Shown: positions 1-6,088, counted from the stretch's first letter. The stretch: 14,801 bases of DNA from Dehalococcoidia bacterium (GCA_030605665.1 JAUWHW010000043.1:1-14801), one strand, 5' to 3'. A program made the numbers and translations. The notes: a model not told the origin generated them from the sequence alone.

Positions 1-1
1 G

Positions 2-838
2 TCGAGAGTTGTAAAGGTAGGACTTATTCAAGCCAAATGGGAAGGCAATATGGAAGCAATGATCCAGAAACACGAGAAAATGATCGACATGGCTGCTGAT
101 AAAGGCGTTCAGATTCTCTGTCTCCAAGAGCTGTTTTTTGCACCTTACTTCCCTGCAGAAGAAGATATAAAGTGGTATGAGCTTGCCGAACCAATACCAG
201 GTCCGATAACCGACAGAATGCAGAAAAAGGCGGAAGAACACAGCTTGGTTCTAATAGTTCCTATGTATGAGGAGGACATGACAGGAGTTTGTTACAATAC
301 TTCAGTTATTTTTGATGTTGATGGTAGGATGTTAGGTAAGTACAGAAAAAATCATCTGCCAGATTTTATTACTTGGGAAAAGTTTTACTTTAAGCTAGGC
401 AATTTAGGCTATCCGGTCTTTAATACTGCATATGGCAAAGTTGGGGTCTATATATGCTACGATAGACATTTCCCAGAAGGTGCACGGATTTTGGGTTTGA
501 ATGGGGCAGAAATTGTTTTTAACCCTTCAGCGACGACAGTGATGACTCATCCAAAATATTTATGGCACCTTGAGCAACCGGCCCACGCTGTAGCTAATAA
601 TTACTTTATAGCGGCAATTAACAGGGTAGGGGTAGAGGAACCATGGAATATAGGGAAATTTTATGGCTCTAGCTACATCTGCAATCCAAAAGGTGAGATT
701 ATAGCTGAGGGATCCGAAGATAAAGATGAGACAGTTATTGCCGATGTTGAACTAGATATGATTAGGAGGGAGAGGTGTGTTTCGGGATTTTATAGAAACA
801 GGAGACCAGAAACCTACAGCAAGCTGGTAGAATTATGA
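2..838 (+). CDS. beta-ureidopropionase-like carbon-nitrogen hydrolase, 5' end outside window
   Basis: The frame is open from the first bases, so the start codon lies just outside; 278 residues are visible and probably only about ten are missing. It is a nitrilase-superfamily amidohydrolase with the Glu-Lys-Cys triad in order: Glu in LQELFF (visible residue 43), Lys in YRKNHLP (116) and Cys in YICYDRHFPEG (152). The stretches WEKFYFKLGNLGYPVF, NGAEIVFNPSAT and AAINRVG match the beta-ureidopropionase / N-carbamoyl-amino-acid hydrolase branch. Members hydrolyse N-carbamoyl-beta-alanine to beta-alanine, CO2 and ammonia in the cytoplasm, the last step of reductive pyrimidine breakdown. N-carbamoylputrescine amidase is the main alternative; partner genes that would decide are outside the window. 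The internal ATG at 50 would remove the first beta strand (VVKVGLIQA) and is not the real start. Confidence 0.88.
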   Translation, partial: SRVVKVGLIQAKWEGNMEAMIQKHEKMIDMAADKGVQILCLQELFFAPYFPAEEDIKWYELAEPIPGPITDRMQKKAEEHSLVLIVPMYEEDMTGVCYNTSVIFDVDGRMLGKYRKNHLPDFITWEKFYFKLGNLGYPVFNTAYGKVGVYICYDRHFPEGARILGLNGAEIVFNPSATTVMTHPKYLWHLEQPAHAVANNYFIAAINRVGVEEPWNIGKFYGSSYICNPKGEIIAEGSEDKDETVIADVELDMIRRERCVSGFYRNRRPETYSKLVEL

Positions 839-957
839 AGGAGTAGAATATTCACAAATAGAGTGCCGTGTAGGACAATGTAGAATAAGATAACCGGATG
901 GCTTCGTTACAGATGAAAATATAGATATTGAGGATTTGATTACAACAACAAAGGTGC

Positions 958-986
958 TTGCACTAACAGTATACAGACGGTGTAAA
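958..986 (+). promoter_or_regulatory. possible promoter of a structured RNA
   Basis: TTGCAC (958-963) and TGTAAA (981-986) are separated by 17 nt, predicting a start near 993. The -35 is good and the -10 matches consensus at four of six positions. It gains weight only because a hairpin with a T-run lies about 100 nt downstream. Confidence 0.3.
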
Positions 987-992
987 TGAAAT

Positions 993-1089
993 GCCTATGT
1001 TAGTGAGTGCTTTGGAGAATGCTCTGCCTTGGCGAGGGTAGCTTTCTTGTTTTCACTACCTTCTTGGGGACATCCTCCGAGGCTTTTTT
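993..1089 (+). ncRNA. candidate structured small RNA or attenuator
   Basis: About 97 nt between a possible promoter and a T6 run. GCCTTGG (1026-1032) pairs with CCGAGGC (1077-1083), continued by AGG/CCT, and encloses GTAG/CTAC (1038-1041 / 1056-1059). The right arm can instead form a local hairpin with CTTGGGG (1063-1069), so two exclusive folds share one strand, as in attenuators. No open frame or known RNA family is recognised, and no gene lies directly downstream. It may simply be the terminator region of the upstream hydrolase transcript. Confidence 0.3.
1026..1089 (+). terminator. probable intrinsic terminator
   Basis: A GC-rich stem whose right arm ends at 1083 is followed directly by TTTTTT (1084-1089). 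It can be drawn as the long GCCTTGG/CCGAGGC stem or as the shorter 1063-1081 hairpin with one bulged T. It would end transcription from the hydrolase or from the candidate RNA starting near 993. Confidence 0.45.
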
Positions 1090-1165
1090 ACCAGCACGCT
1101 GGGTTTTGCACCTTTGCAGTCTCACAAGGCAAGTTTATAGGATAATAGTTAAATGAGAACTGAAA

Positions 1166-1194
1166 TTGCTACAGCTAAATGTCTATGGTATACT
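1166..1194 (+). promoter_or_regulatory. strong predicted promoter with extended -10
   Basis: TTGCTA (1166-1171) and TATACT (1189-1194) are exactly 17 nt apart, and TGG directly before the -10 makes it an extended -10. The predicted start is A1201. No coding sequence follows; the intrinsic terminator at 1258-1289 does, which argues for a short non-coding transcript. Confidence 0.55.
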
Positions 1195-1200
1195 GGAATT

Positions 1201-1289
1201 AGGTTATCCATCTTTCCTTTCTTTTTTTAACCTATGCTAGACTGTACAGGGAAAATAGGTTCGCTTTCAGCTAGAGCGGACCTATTTTT
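1201..1289 (+). ncRNA. candidate small RNA with pyrimidine-rich loop
   Basis: The predicted transcript of about 89 nt starts at A1201, seven bases after the -10. The first six bases, AGGTTA, pair with TAACCT at 1228-1233 and expose a 21-nt loop that is almost all pyrimidine (1207-1227). A palindrome CTGTACAG (1242-1249) and a terminator hairpin (1258-1289) follow. Exposed C/U-rich loops are a known means for small RNAs to bind purine-rich ribosome binding sites. The loop's CTTTCCTTT can pair with AAAGGAAGG before the gene at 6165 (nine pairs, one G-U), but such matches are easily found by chance. No known RNA family is recognised. The function is inferred only from architecture. Confidence 0.45.
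1258..1289 (+). terminator. intrinsic terminator hairpin, usable on both strands
   Basis: GGTTCGCT (1258-1265) pairs with AGCGGACC (1275-1282) around a 9-nt loop, with one G-T pair, and TATTTTT follows. The stem extends outward through AAAATA/TATTTT (from 1252 to 1288), so the same palindrome also reads as a terminator on the minus strand. Confidence 0.6.
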
Positions 1290-1578
1290 AGATGCCGATG
1301 GCCGGGAGGCATCATTGGTAGAAATCTTCTTGACTTTGCATTTTGTGTTTTTGCAAACGTTTTGCCAACAAACTTCGGAACACACCATGGCATGGGGTAG
1401 CATACCCAGATATAAACTGAGGCTTCCTCCCCAACAAGAAGACATACAGTCCTATTTGGGAGCATCGGATGGCAAGGTTCGGCTATACTCATAATCAACT
1501 AATTTCCAGCCCCACTTGATTTTCTTCCCTCGTAATTGCTACGCTTTTCCACGAAAGAAAGAGATAACATATAGAAAT

Positions 1579-1607
1579 TTGACTCACTTTAGTATGGTTG
1601 CTAAACT
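1579..1607 (+). promoter_or_regulatory. promoter of the tRNA-Gly/tRNA-Met pair
   Basis: TTGACT (1579-1584) and TAAACT (1602-1607) lie 17 nt apart, with TGC directly before the -10 (extended -10). The predicted start near 1614 is five bases before mature tRNA-Gly, so this should drive both tRNAs. Confidence 0.62.
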
Positions 1608-1618
1608 GAAGTGATGAT

Positions 1619-1693
1619 GCGGGAGTAGCTCAGTGGTAGAGTTCCTGCCTTCCAAGCAGGGTGTCGCGGGTTCGAATCCCGTCTCCCGCTCCA
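1619..1693 (+). tRNA. tRNA-Gly (anticodon TCC)
   Basis: Full cloverleaf. The acceptor GCGGGAG (1619-1625) pairs with CTCCCGC (1683-1689); the D-arm reads AGCTCAGTGGTAGAG; the anticodon loop is CTTCCAA between CCTGC and GCAGG; the T-arm contains GGTTCGAATCC. Discriminator T1690 is followed by an encoded CCA (1691-1693). The TCC anticodon reads glycine codons ending in A and G. It lies 5 nt before the next tRNA and probably shares its precursor. Confidence 0.97.
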
Positions 1694-1698
1694 GAAAC

Positions 1699-1770
1699 GG
1701 GCTCGTAGCTCAGTGGCAGAGCGGCCGGCTCATAACCGGTTGGTCGTAGGTTCGAATCCTACCGAGCCCA
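1699..1770 (+). tRNA. tRNA with CAT anticodon, elongator Met type
   Basis: The acceptor GGGCTCG (1699-1705) pairs fully with CGAGCCC (1763-1769), with discriminator A1770. The anticodon loop CTCATAA lies between CCGG arms, and the T-arm carries GGTTCGAATCC. A paired first base and the absence of the initiator-type GGG/CCC anticodon stem argue against initiator tRNA. tRNA-Ile2, whose CAT anticodon is modified to lysidine, cannot be excluded from sequence alone. CCA is not encoded (CTA follows), unlike the neighbouring tRNA-Gly, so CCA must be added afterwards. Confidence 0.95.
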
Positions 1771-1838
1771 CTAGCTATTTTACCTTTAGTTTAGAGCCAA
1801 GAGAACCTATTATGGGCTTTATTCCGGTAGGGGAAAGG

Positions 1839-1864
1839 AGTCGGGCAAAAGCTCGGCTTGTTTT
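1839..1864 (+). terminator. probable terminator of the tRNA transcript
   Basis: AGTCGGGC (1839-1846) and GCTCGGCT (1851-1858) form an 8-bp stem with two G-T pairs around an AAAA loop, followed by TGTTTT. It lies 69 nt after the second tRNA. Confidence 0.42.
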
Positions 1865-1958
1865 GCGCAAAATTCCCTCAAAAATCACTGACTAGTCCAA
1901 TTTACACCCATGAGGTTATTTTACCCCCCGAATTTCGCCTCTCACGACCAGGTTTTTT

Positions 1959-2005
1959 CTCCCGAGGATTTTCTTTTCAAGAATCTCCTGTTTCTCCTCG
2001 GGGAG
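1959..2005. repeat. inverted repeat downstream of the recombinase gene
   Basis: CTCCCGAGGA (1959-1968) is matched by TCCTCGGGGAG (1995-2005) with one bulged G, spaced by 26 nt of mostly T/C. A TTTTTT run precedes the left arm (1953-1958). On the minus strand that run becomes A after the stem, so it is not a standard terminator for the recombinase; on the plus strand no T-run follows. It could be a processing or recombination site. Its role is unknown. Confidence 0.4.
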
Positions 2006-2047
2006 GGCTTAATTTACTTGACATAATACTTCCGCGGGGTGACCTCA

Positions 2048-2953
2048 CTAATCAGGTTCAGCCAGGGGATGATATTTGTGGTGAGTTTCCTCGGCATATT
2101 TATCTGAGGCATGGACATACCGGGTGGTGGTATCCAAAGATTCGTGCCCCAGAAGAACCTGAAGAGCTGCTGGATTAGCGCCTTCCTCAGCTAGATAAGT
2201 AGCAAAGCCGTGTCTCAGTGAGTGGGCTGAGGTAGGGACGTTAATCTTTAATTTCTCTCGATATCTTTTGATTCTCTCCTGGAGATAATTGGTAGAGATT
2301 CTTTTTCTGGGGTTAACTACATTTATACCGGCATAGGGAATAAACAGGGCGGGGCAATTATCATGGCGTGTGCTCAGGTATATATCGAGATGCTGAATAG
2401 CTCGCGGAGTTAAGTAAACGAATCTTTGCTTCCTGCCTTTGCCGATAATGAAAATGCGCCCGCTGTCATCAATTTGACTGCGATTAAGATTACACAGCTC
2501 AGAAATACGCATCCCGGTGGAAAATAATACCTCTAACATAGCACGGTTTCTCAAAGCTACCTTGGGATTGGACTCCAGGGCTGTTGGCGCCTCGATTAGT
2601 CTAACTAAATCGTTAAGCTCAGCTACTTGAGGATGTTTTCTGCCAGTCTTTGTCAATTTGACTGCTTCAGGTGGTAGAGGGCAGGGATAATCCATATCGA
2701 TTAAGTAGCGTAAGTAGACTCGGAGGGCTGACAGCATACGGTTTATGGAGCGGGAATCAAGTTGCTTATCGCCTCGATGACTCAGTTGTGCAGTTTTACG
2801 GTCACGCGAAGTCAAATATGCTTTGTAGTAGGTGATAGCACGCTTGTTTACTTTGTCAAACTCAATATTACTTTCACTTAGAAAATGGTCGAAAACTTCC
2901 AGATCTCGCTCATAGTTGTAGACTGTTTCTGGGGAATAATTGTTAGCCTGCAA
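2048..2953 (-). CDS. tyrosine recombinase (XerC/XerD or phage integrase type)
   Basis: DNA strand-exchange enzyme of the tyrosine recombinase family. An N-terminal SAM-like core-binding domain (to about residue 95) precedes the catalytic domain, in which all expected residues are visible: R149 (STGMRISEL), K172 (GKGRKQR), H244/R247 (HSLRHG), H270 (LLGHESL) and nucleophile Y279 (TTRYVH). Size and compactness fit XerC/XerD as well as a small integrase. Its 3' end points at the tRNA genes, a common setting for integrases, but no second copy of the tRNA 3' end appears in the window. The first ATG/GTG/TTG-type start is TTG at 2953, yet homology-like sequence (ILPHADDFLLNL) continues upstream and a ribosome-binding-like AAAGAGG (2995-3001) precedes AUA at 2986. 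The true start may therefore be about 11 codons further upstream. Confidence 0.88.
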   Translation of the reverse strand: MQANNYSPETVYNYERDLEVFDHFLSESNIEFDKVNKRAITYYKAYLTSRDRKTAQLSHRGDKQLDSRSINRMLSALRVYLRYLIDMDYPCPLPPEAVKLTKTGRKHPQVAELNDLVRLIEAPTALESNPKVALRNRAMLEVLFSTGMRISELCNLNRSQIDDSGRIFIIGKGRKQRFVYLTPRAIQHLDIYLSTRHDNCPALFIPYAGINVVNPRKRISTNYLQERIKRYREKLKINVPTSAHSLRHGFATYLAEEGANPAALQVLLGHESLDTTTRYVHASDKYAEETHHKYHPLAEPD

Positions 2954-3027
2954 GTTCAGCAGGAAGTCATCAGCATGTGGTAGTATTTGTTTTACCTCTT
3001 TGTAACTATCAATTGAGTGTAAGAATT

Positions 3028-3055
3028 ATTATACTCAATCAAATTGTATATACAA
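3028..3055 (-). promoter_or_regulatory. promoter of the recombinase gene, overlapping palindromes
   Basis: On the minus strand TTGTAT (3055-3050) and a perfect TATAAT (3033-3028) are 16 nt apart, predicting a start near 3021. The -35 lies within the perfect palindrome TTGTATATACAA (3044-3055). The -10 adjoins a 7-bp inverted repeat, ATTGAGT (3012-3018) / ACTCAAT (3033-3039). Such symmetric sites could bind a dimeric regulator, possibly the recombinase or another local factor. Confidence 0.5.
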
Positions 3056-3094
3056 GATATCCTTTTGTCAAATGAACTGTATCCCCTGATGAAG

Positions 3095-3103
3095 TGGTAT
3101 AAT
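3095..3103 (+). promoter_or_regulatory. extended -10 promoter of the NAD synthetase gene
   Basis: TGGTATAAT is a perfect extended -10. No good -35 stands at 16-18 nt, as is usual for extended -10 promoters. The predicted start near 3110 gives a leader of about 32 nt carrying the AAGGAGATGA ribosome binding site (3131-3140). Confidence 0.5.
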
Positions 3104-3141
3104 CTGTTCAAAAATCAAAGATACCCAAATAAGGAGATGAG

Positions 3142-4878
3142 TTGAGCACTTTGAGATTGGGAATGGCTCAGATTAACCCTACTGTGGGTGACCTGAGCGG
3201 CAACACAAATAAGATAATACGATTTATCCATGAAGCAAAGTCACTTGGTGTTGACTTATTGACCTTCCCTGAATTAGCCATAACAGGCTATCCTCCAGAG
3301 GATTTATTGCTTAAACCCCGGTTTATCAAGCAAAACCGCGAATGTCTGGAGGAAATAATAAGACATTCTTCAGGGATTGCAGTAGTAGTAGGCTTCGTGG
3401 ATAGCGATAGTGATATATACAATGCTGCGGCGGTAGTTTATGACAATAAATTGGCCGGCGTTTACCATAAAGTTTACTTACCTAACTATGGAGTCTTCGA
3501 TGAAAACAGATATTTTCAGCCAGGAACTGAATGCCCTATTTTCGGTATTTATAACATTGGCATAGGTATAACTATCTGTGAGGACATGTGGTACGAAGCT
3601 GAGCCAGCAACGGTGCAAGCTTATGCTGGAGCTAGATTATTAGTTAATATAAGTGCTTCCCCGTATCATGCTGGGAAGGGCCACCTCAGAGAGAGAATGC
3701 TGACTACCAGAGCAAGTGATAATGTAGTTACCGTTGCCTATAATAATTTGGTTGGAGGGCAGGATGAGCTGGTTTTTGACGGAAACAGCTTGATTATCAA
3801 TGAGAAAGGACAGCTTATTGTCCGAGGGAAACAATTTGAGGAAGACCTTATAGTGGCTGATTTGGATGTGGAGCCGGTATTTCGAGCACAATTACATGAG
3901 CCTCGATGTAGGAAGCAGGCACCATTAGTTAAAAGAGAGCTAGGACAAGCTACCAAGATAATAGAAGTATCGAGTCGATACCTGGCGATTACTAAACCAC
4001 CTTTGCCGTCAAGGCAAATCGAAAAGCTGGACGAGCTTGCTGAGATATATCAAGCACTTGTCCTTGGTATTAAGGATTATGTAAACAAGAATGGCTTCAA
4101 GAAAGTAGTTATTGGTTTGTCTGGTGGAGTGGACTCAAGCTTAGTAGCTACTATAGCAGTGGATGCCTTAGGGACTGACAATGTTATAGGTGTTTCTATG
4201 CCCTCCCGTTATTCATCGCCAGGCAGTAAATCAGACGCTGAATTACTGGCTAGGAACTTGGGGATAGAGCTTAAAGTAATACCTATTGAGAAAGCATTTA
4301 GTTCATATCTGGAAATGCTGGCAGAGCCTTTCAAAGATACTCAACCAGATATAACTGAGGAGAACATACAAGCAAGGATCAGGGGTAACATTCTCTTTGC
4401 TCTATCCAATAAATTTGGCTTGCTGGTGCTTAGTTGCAGCAATAAGAGTGAGACAGCTACTGGCTATACTACACTTTATGGGGATATGGCTGGAGGATTT
4501 GCCCCCCTCAAAGATGTGTCTAAAACCATGGTTTTTGAATTGGCTAATTATAAGAATCGCCAGACAGGTAGAGAGGTGATACCCTCCAGTGTTTTAAGCA
4601 AAGCGCCATCGGCTGAGCTAAGACCTGGCCAGAAAGATATAGACACCCTGCCGCCATACGAATTATTAGACCCTATTTTGAAAGCATATGTGGAAGATGA
4701 CCTGGCAATTGACCAAATCGCCGCCAAGGGTTTTGACCGTGAGATAGTCATGAAAGTAGCTCGGTTGGTGGACAAGAATGAATATAAGCGTCGCCAGGCT
4801 CCTCCCTGTATAAAGATAACCTCCAGGGATTTCGGCAGGGATAGAAGATTGCCTATCACCAATCGATTTAGAGATTGA
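3142..4878 (+). CDS. nadE: glutamine-dependent NAD+ synthetase
   Basis: It converts nicotinic acid adenine dinucleotide to NAD+ with ATP, taking ammonia from glutamine, the last step of NAD synthesis. The N-terminal nitrilase-like glutaminase domain (about 1-270) has its triad at E44 (FPELAITGY), K110 (YHKVYLP) and C146 (TICEDMW). The C-terminal synthetase domain starts near 300 and carries the ATP pyrophosphatase P-loop SGGVDSS (327-333), SNKSE and the TTLYGDMAGGFAPLKDV segment. At 578 residues it is full length for the two-domain form, so no separate ammonia source is needed. The start is TTG at 3142, placed by a good ribosome binding site and by the first beta strand LRLGMAQ. The ATG at 3163 would cut that strand. 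The next gene begins 26 nt downstream and may be co-transcribed. Confidence 0.96.
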   Translation: MSTLRLGMAQINPTVGDLSGNTNKIIRFIHEAKSLGVDLLTFPELAITGYPPEDLLLKPRFIKQNRECLEEIIRHSSGIAVVVGFVDSDSDIYNAAAVVYDNKLAGVYHKVYLPNYGVFDENRYFQPGTECPIFGIYNIGIGITICEDMWYEAEPATVQAYAGARLLVNISASPYHAGKGHLRERMLTTRASDNVVTVAYNNLVGGQDELVFDGNSLIINEKGQLIVRGKQFEEDLIVADLDVEPVFRAQLHEPRCRKQAPLVKRELGQATKIIEVSSRYLAITKPPLPSRQIEKLDELAEIYQALVLGIKDYVNKNGFKKVVIGLSGGVDSSLVATIAVDALGTDNVIGVSMPSRYSSPGSKSDAELLARNLGIELKVIPIEKAFSSYLEMLAEPFKDTQPDITEENIQARIRGNILFALSNKFGLLVLSCSNKSETATGYTTLYGDMAGGFAPLKDVSKTMVFELANYKNRQTGREVIPSSVLSKAPSAELRPGQKDIDTLPPYELLDPILKAYVEDDLAIDQIAAKGFDREIVMKVARLVDKNEYKRRQAPPCIKITSRDFGRDRRLPITNRFRD

Positions 4879-4904
4879 ACAATTTATAAATTAAAGGAGA
4901 CGTA

Positions 4905-5129
4905 ATGCGAAAGATAGGTGGTATTCTACTGGGAATTGGCTTAGGGATTTTAGCAGGCTGGGGGCTCTATCAGTTGTTCGGCCGGGCTTTTCCGTCATTA
5001 CCCTTACCAGTTAAAATTGCCATTGCTGCTATAGCTATAGGGCTTATTATTCTTTTAACGTCGCTGGGCAGGGAAAGATACCGAGCATCGAAGGAGGAAA
5101 AAGAGAAATTCAAGGAGGTAGAAAAATGA
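4905..5129 (+). CDS. small two-helix membrane protein
   Basis: A 74-residue protein of no family I recognise. Two hydrophobic segments (about residues 4-24 and 34-53) are separated by a short polar and proline turn; the second is followed by a charged tail rich in Lys, Glu and Arg (54-74). This predicts a hairpin in the membrane with both ends on the cytoplasmic side. The ATG follows AAAGGAGACGTA, a strong ribosome binding site. Its stop overlaps the next start (ATGA, 4 nt), so it is translationally coupled to the YbjQ-family gene, and the two products may act together. Confidence 0.8.
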   Translation: MRKIGGILLGIGLGILAGWGLYQLFGRAFPSLPLPVKIAIAAIAIGLIILLTSLGRERYRASKEEKEKFKEVEK

Positions 5130-5440
5130 TTGTGGTTACCACAGAGGGGATAGAAGGCAAGAGGATAACAGAAACTCTAGGTTTGGTTAAAGGCAGCACT
5201 ATTAGAGCAAGACATGTAGGGCGTGATATCATGGCTGGCTTGCGAAGTATCGTTGGCGGTGAAATCAAAGATTACACTGTAATGTTAGCACAAGCTCGAG
5301 AGGAAGCACTGCAAAGGATGATAGAGCAAGCCGAGAAGATGGGAGCCAACGCTATAATAAGCACTAGGTTCGTAACCTCGATGGTAATGTCAGGAGCCGC
5401 TGAGATGGTAGCCTATGGAACAGCGGTAAAGATGGTATGA
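5126..5440 (+). CDS. YbjQ/UPF0145 family protein
   Basis: At 104 residues it matches the YbjQ (UPF0145, DUF74) family over its whole length. Family traits are the N-terminal strand ending in TTEGIEG, LGLVKGSTIRARHVGRDIMAGLRSIVGGEI, the helix YTVMLAQAREEALQRMIEQAEKMGANAII and the final AYGTAVKM. Known structures of the family form ring-like oligomers, and a heavy-metal-binding role has been suggested but not established. Few candidate metal ligands are visible: no Cys and one His (H30). AAGGAGGT precedes the ATG. The overlap with the upstream membrane protein gene suggests a membrane-associated role, which is inference. Confidence 0.88.
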   Translation: MIVVTTEGIEGKRITETLGLVKGSTIRARHVGRDIMAGLRSIVGGEIKDYTVMLAQAREEALQRMIEQAEKMGANAIISTRFVTSMVMSGAAEMVAYGTAVKMV

Positions 5441-5466
5441 AAAGCTGCTTATAAATACTATAGTAG

Positions 5467-5700
5467 CTAGCCTTTTAATCTAGCATTGCTTGTTATGTTG
5501 ATTTGTATGGTTTGACCACACTTAGGGCATGATACTTCCAGGGTGAGAGGTTGGTGCATCACCCTTTCTACAAGTGATGTAATTATTGAGTCCATGTTAT
5601 CCAGTCTTTCATCCAGCATTTTGAGCTGTCTGTTTACCTGCTCCATATTTAGCTCAGAGCTGACCTGAACAACTGGGTCACCTTTATCCCCTAGAGCCAA
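5467..5700 (-). CDS. hypothetical protein with C-terminal CPKCG motif
   Basis: A 77-residue protein that I cannot assign. Residues about 17-48 look like an amphipathic or coiled helix (MEQVNRQLKMLDERLDNM), followed by a strand and CPKCG (about 59-63). One CxxC pair supplies half of a zinc ribbon, so metal binding would need a dimer or partner. TTG at 5700 is preferred because GAGGAG lies just upstream and the gap from the preceding gene's stop is only 2 nt; ATG at residue 19 is an alternative. It is the second gene of a minus-strand pair and converges on the YbjQ-family gene, with only a weak AGCTGCT/AGTAGCT hairpin (5443-5468) between. Confidence 0.65.
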   Translation of the reverse strand: MALGDKGDPVVQVSSELNMEQVNRQLKMLDERLDNMDSIITSLVERVMHQPLTLEVSCPKCGQTIQINITSNARLKG

Positions 5701-5702
5701 AT

Positions 5703-6023
5703 TTATAAACTCCTCTCAACCACGCCCAAGGCCTCTAGTTCAGCTTTGTCTCTTCGTATTAGCTTATCTATTTCATCAGAGACGGTATGCTCCAAATACT
5801 TTCGGAACGCTTCCTTTGCTGATGGAGACGACCTCACTGCTTGCTTCACCTTCTGCCATTCATCGTTGATCACTTCACTAATTTGCTCAGGACTTATAGG
5901 CTCTTTTCCCTGCCATATGTCTTCGATTCCATTCAGTGCTCTGGCTGTCATGGCTCTCTTCAGGCGATCGAAAGAAAATACCTCCTCCCACGTATATGGT
6001 TTTTCTGTTTTTTTCTCCACCAT
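5703..6023 (-). CDS. hypothetical charged helical protein
   Basis: A 106-residue soluble protein of no family I recognise. It is mostly helical by composition and strongly charged, with a Trp-rich N-terminal half (YTWEEVFSFDRL, IEDIWQG, DEWQKV) and a C-terminal Lys/Glu-rich helix (DEIDKLIRRDKAELEAL). No Cys, signal peptide or membrane segment is seen. The ATG follows GGAGGTAATAAACC, an excellent ribosome binding site, and a near-consensus promoter lies upstream, so it is very likely expressed. Its stop is 2 nt from the start of the next gene, indicating one transcript and probably a joint function. Confidence 0.75.
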   Translation of the reverse strand: MVEKKTEKPYTWEEVFSFDRLKRAMTARALNGIEDIWQGKEPISPEQISEVINDEWQKVKQAVRSSPSAKEAFRKYLEHTVSDEIDKLIRRDKAELEALGVVERSL

Positions 6024-6059
6024 GGTTTATTACCTCCAATCAGTTTGCTTAACATTACT

Positions 6060-6088
6060 ATGATAGGTTTAACCACGTGACCTGTCAA
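6060..6088 (-). promoter_or_regulatory. near-consensus promoter of the 5467-6023 gene pair
   Basis: On the minus strand TTGACA (6088-6083) and TATCAT (6065-6060) are 17 nt apart. The spacer contains CACGTG (6073-6078) and, at 6066-6074, the near-palindrome GGTTTAACC, which could be operators. On the opposite strand TATAAT lies at 6091-6096, so divergent transcription may start from overlapping sites. Confidence 0.6.

Larger units (their letters stand above)
839..1618. other. gene-poor interval between hydrolase and tRNA genes
   Basis: No protein gene is convincing here. Overlapping reading frames of 60-86 codons at 1227-1498 occur on both strands, lack ribosome binding sites and resemble no known family, so I leave them out. 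The interval holds two promoter/hairpin units that may be small RNA genes (about 993-1089 and 1201-1289) and the tRNA promoter at 1579-1607. Small hairpins follow the second unit: GATGCC/GGCATC at 1291-1313 and GGGTA/TACCC at 1395-1407. Bases 894-989 form a short open tract without a start codon that could be a decayed gene fragment. I see nothing definite in 1408-1578. Confidence 0.6.

Noticed and set aside
1227..1498. Overlapping reading frames of 72-86 codons on both strands
   Set aside because: They overlap one another and the terminator hairpin, lack ribosome binding sites and look like no known protein.
1771..2047. Integrated element between tRNA-Met and the recombinase (attL-like)
   Set aside because: No repeated copy of the tRNA 3' end occurs in the window and there are no cargo genes; the recombinase may be an ordinary Xer protein.
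1713..2178. Plus-strand reading frames across tRNA-Met and the end of the recombinase gene
   Set aside because: They run through a certain tRNA and the antisense of a certain gene; no ribosome binding site.
3021..3060. dif-type recombination site near the Xer-like gene
   Set aside because: The palindrome TTGTATATACAA lacks the two 11-nt arms and 6-nt centre of a dif site and fits a promoter operator better.
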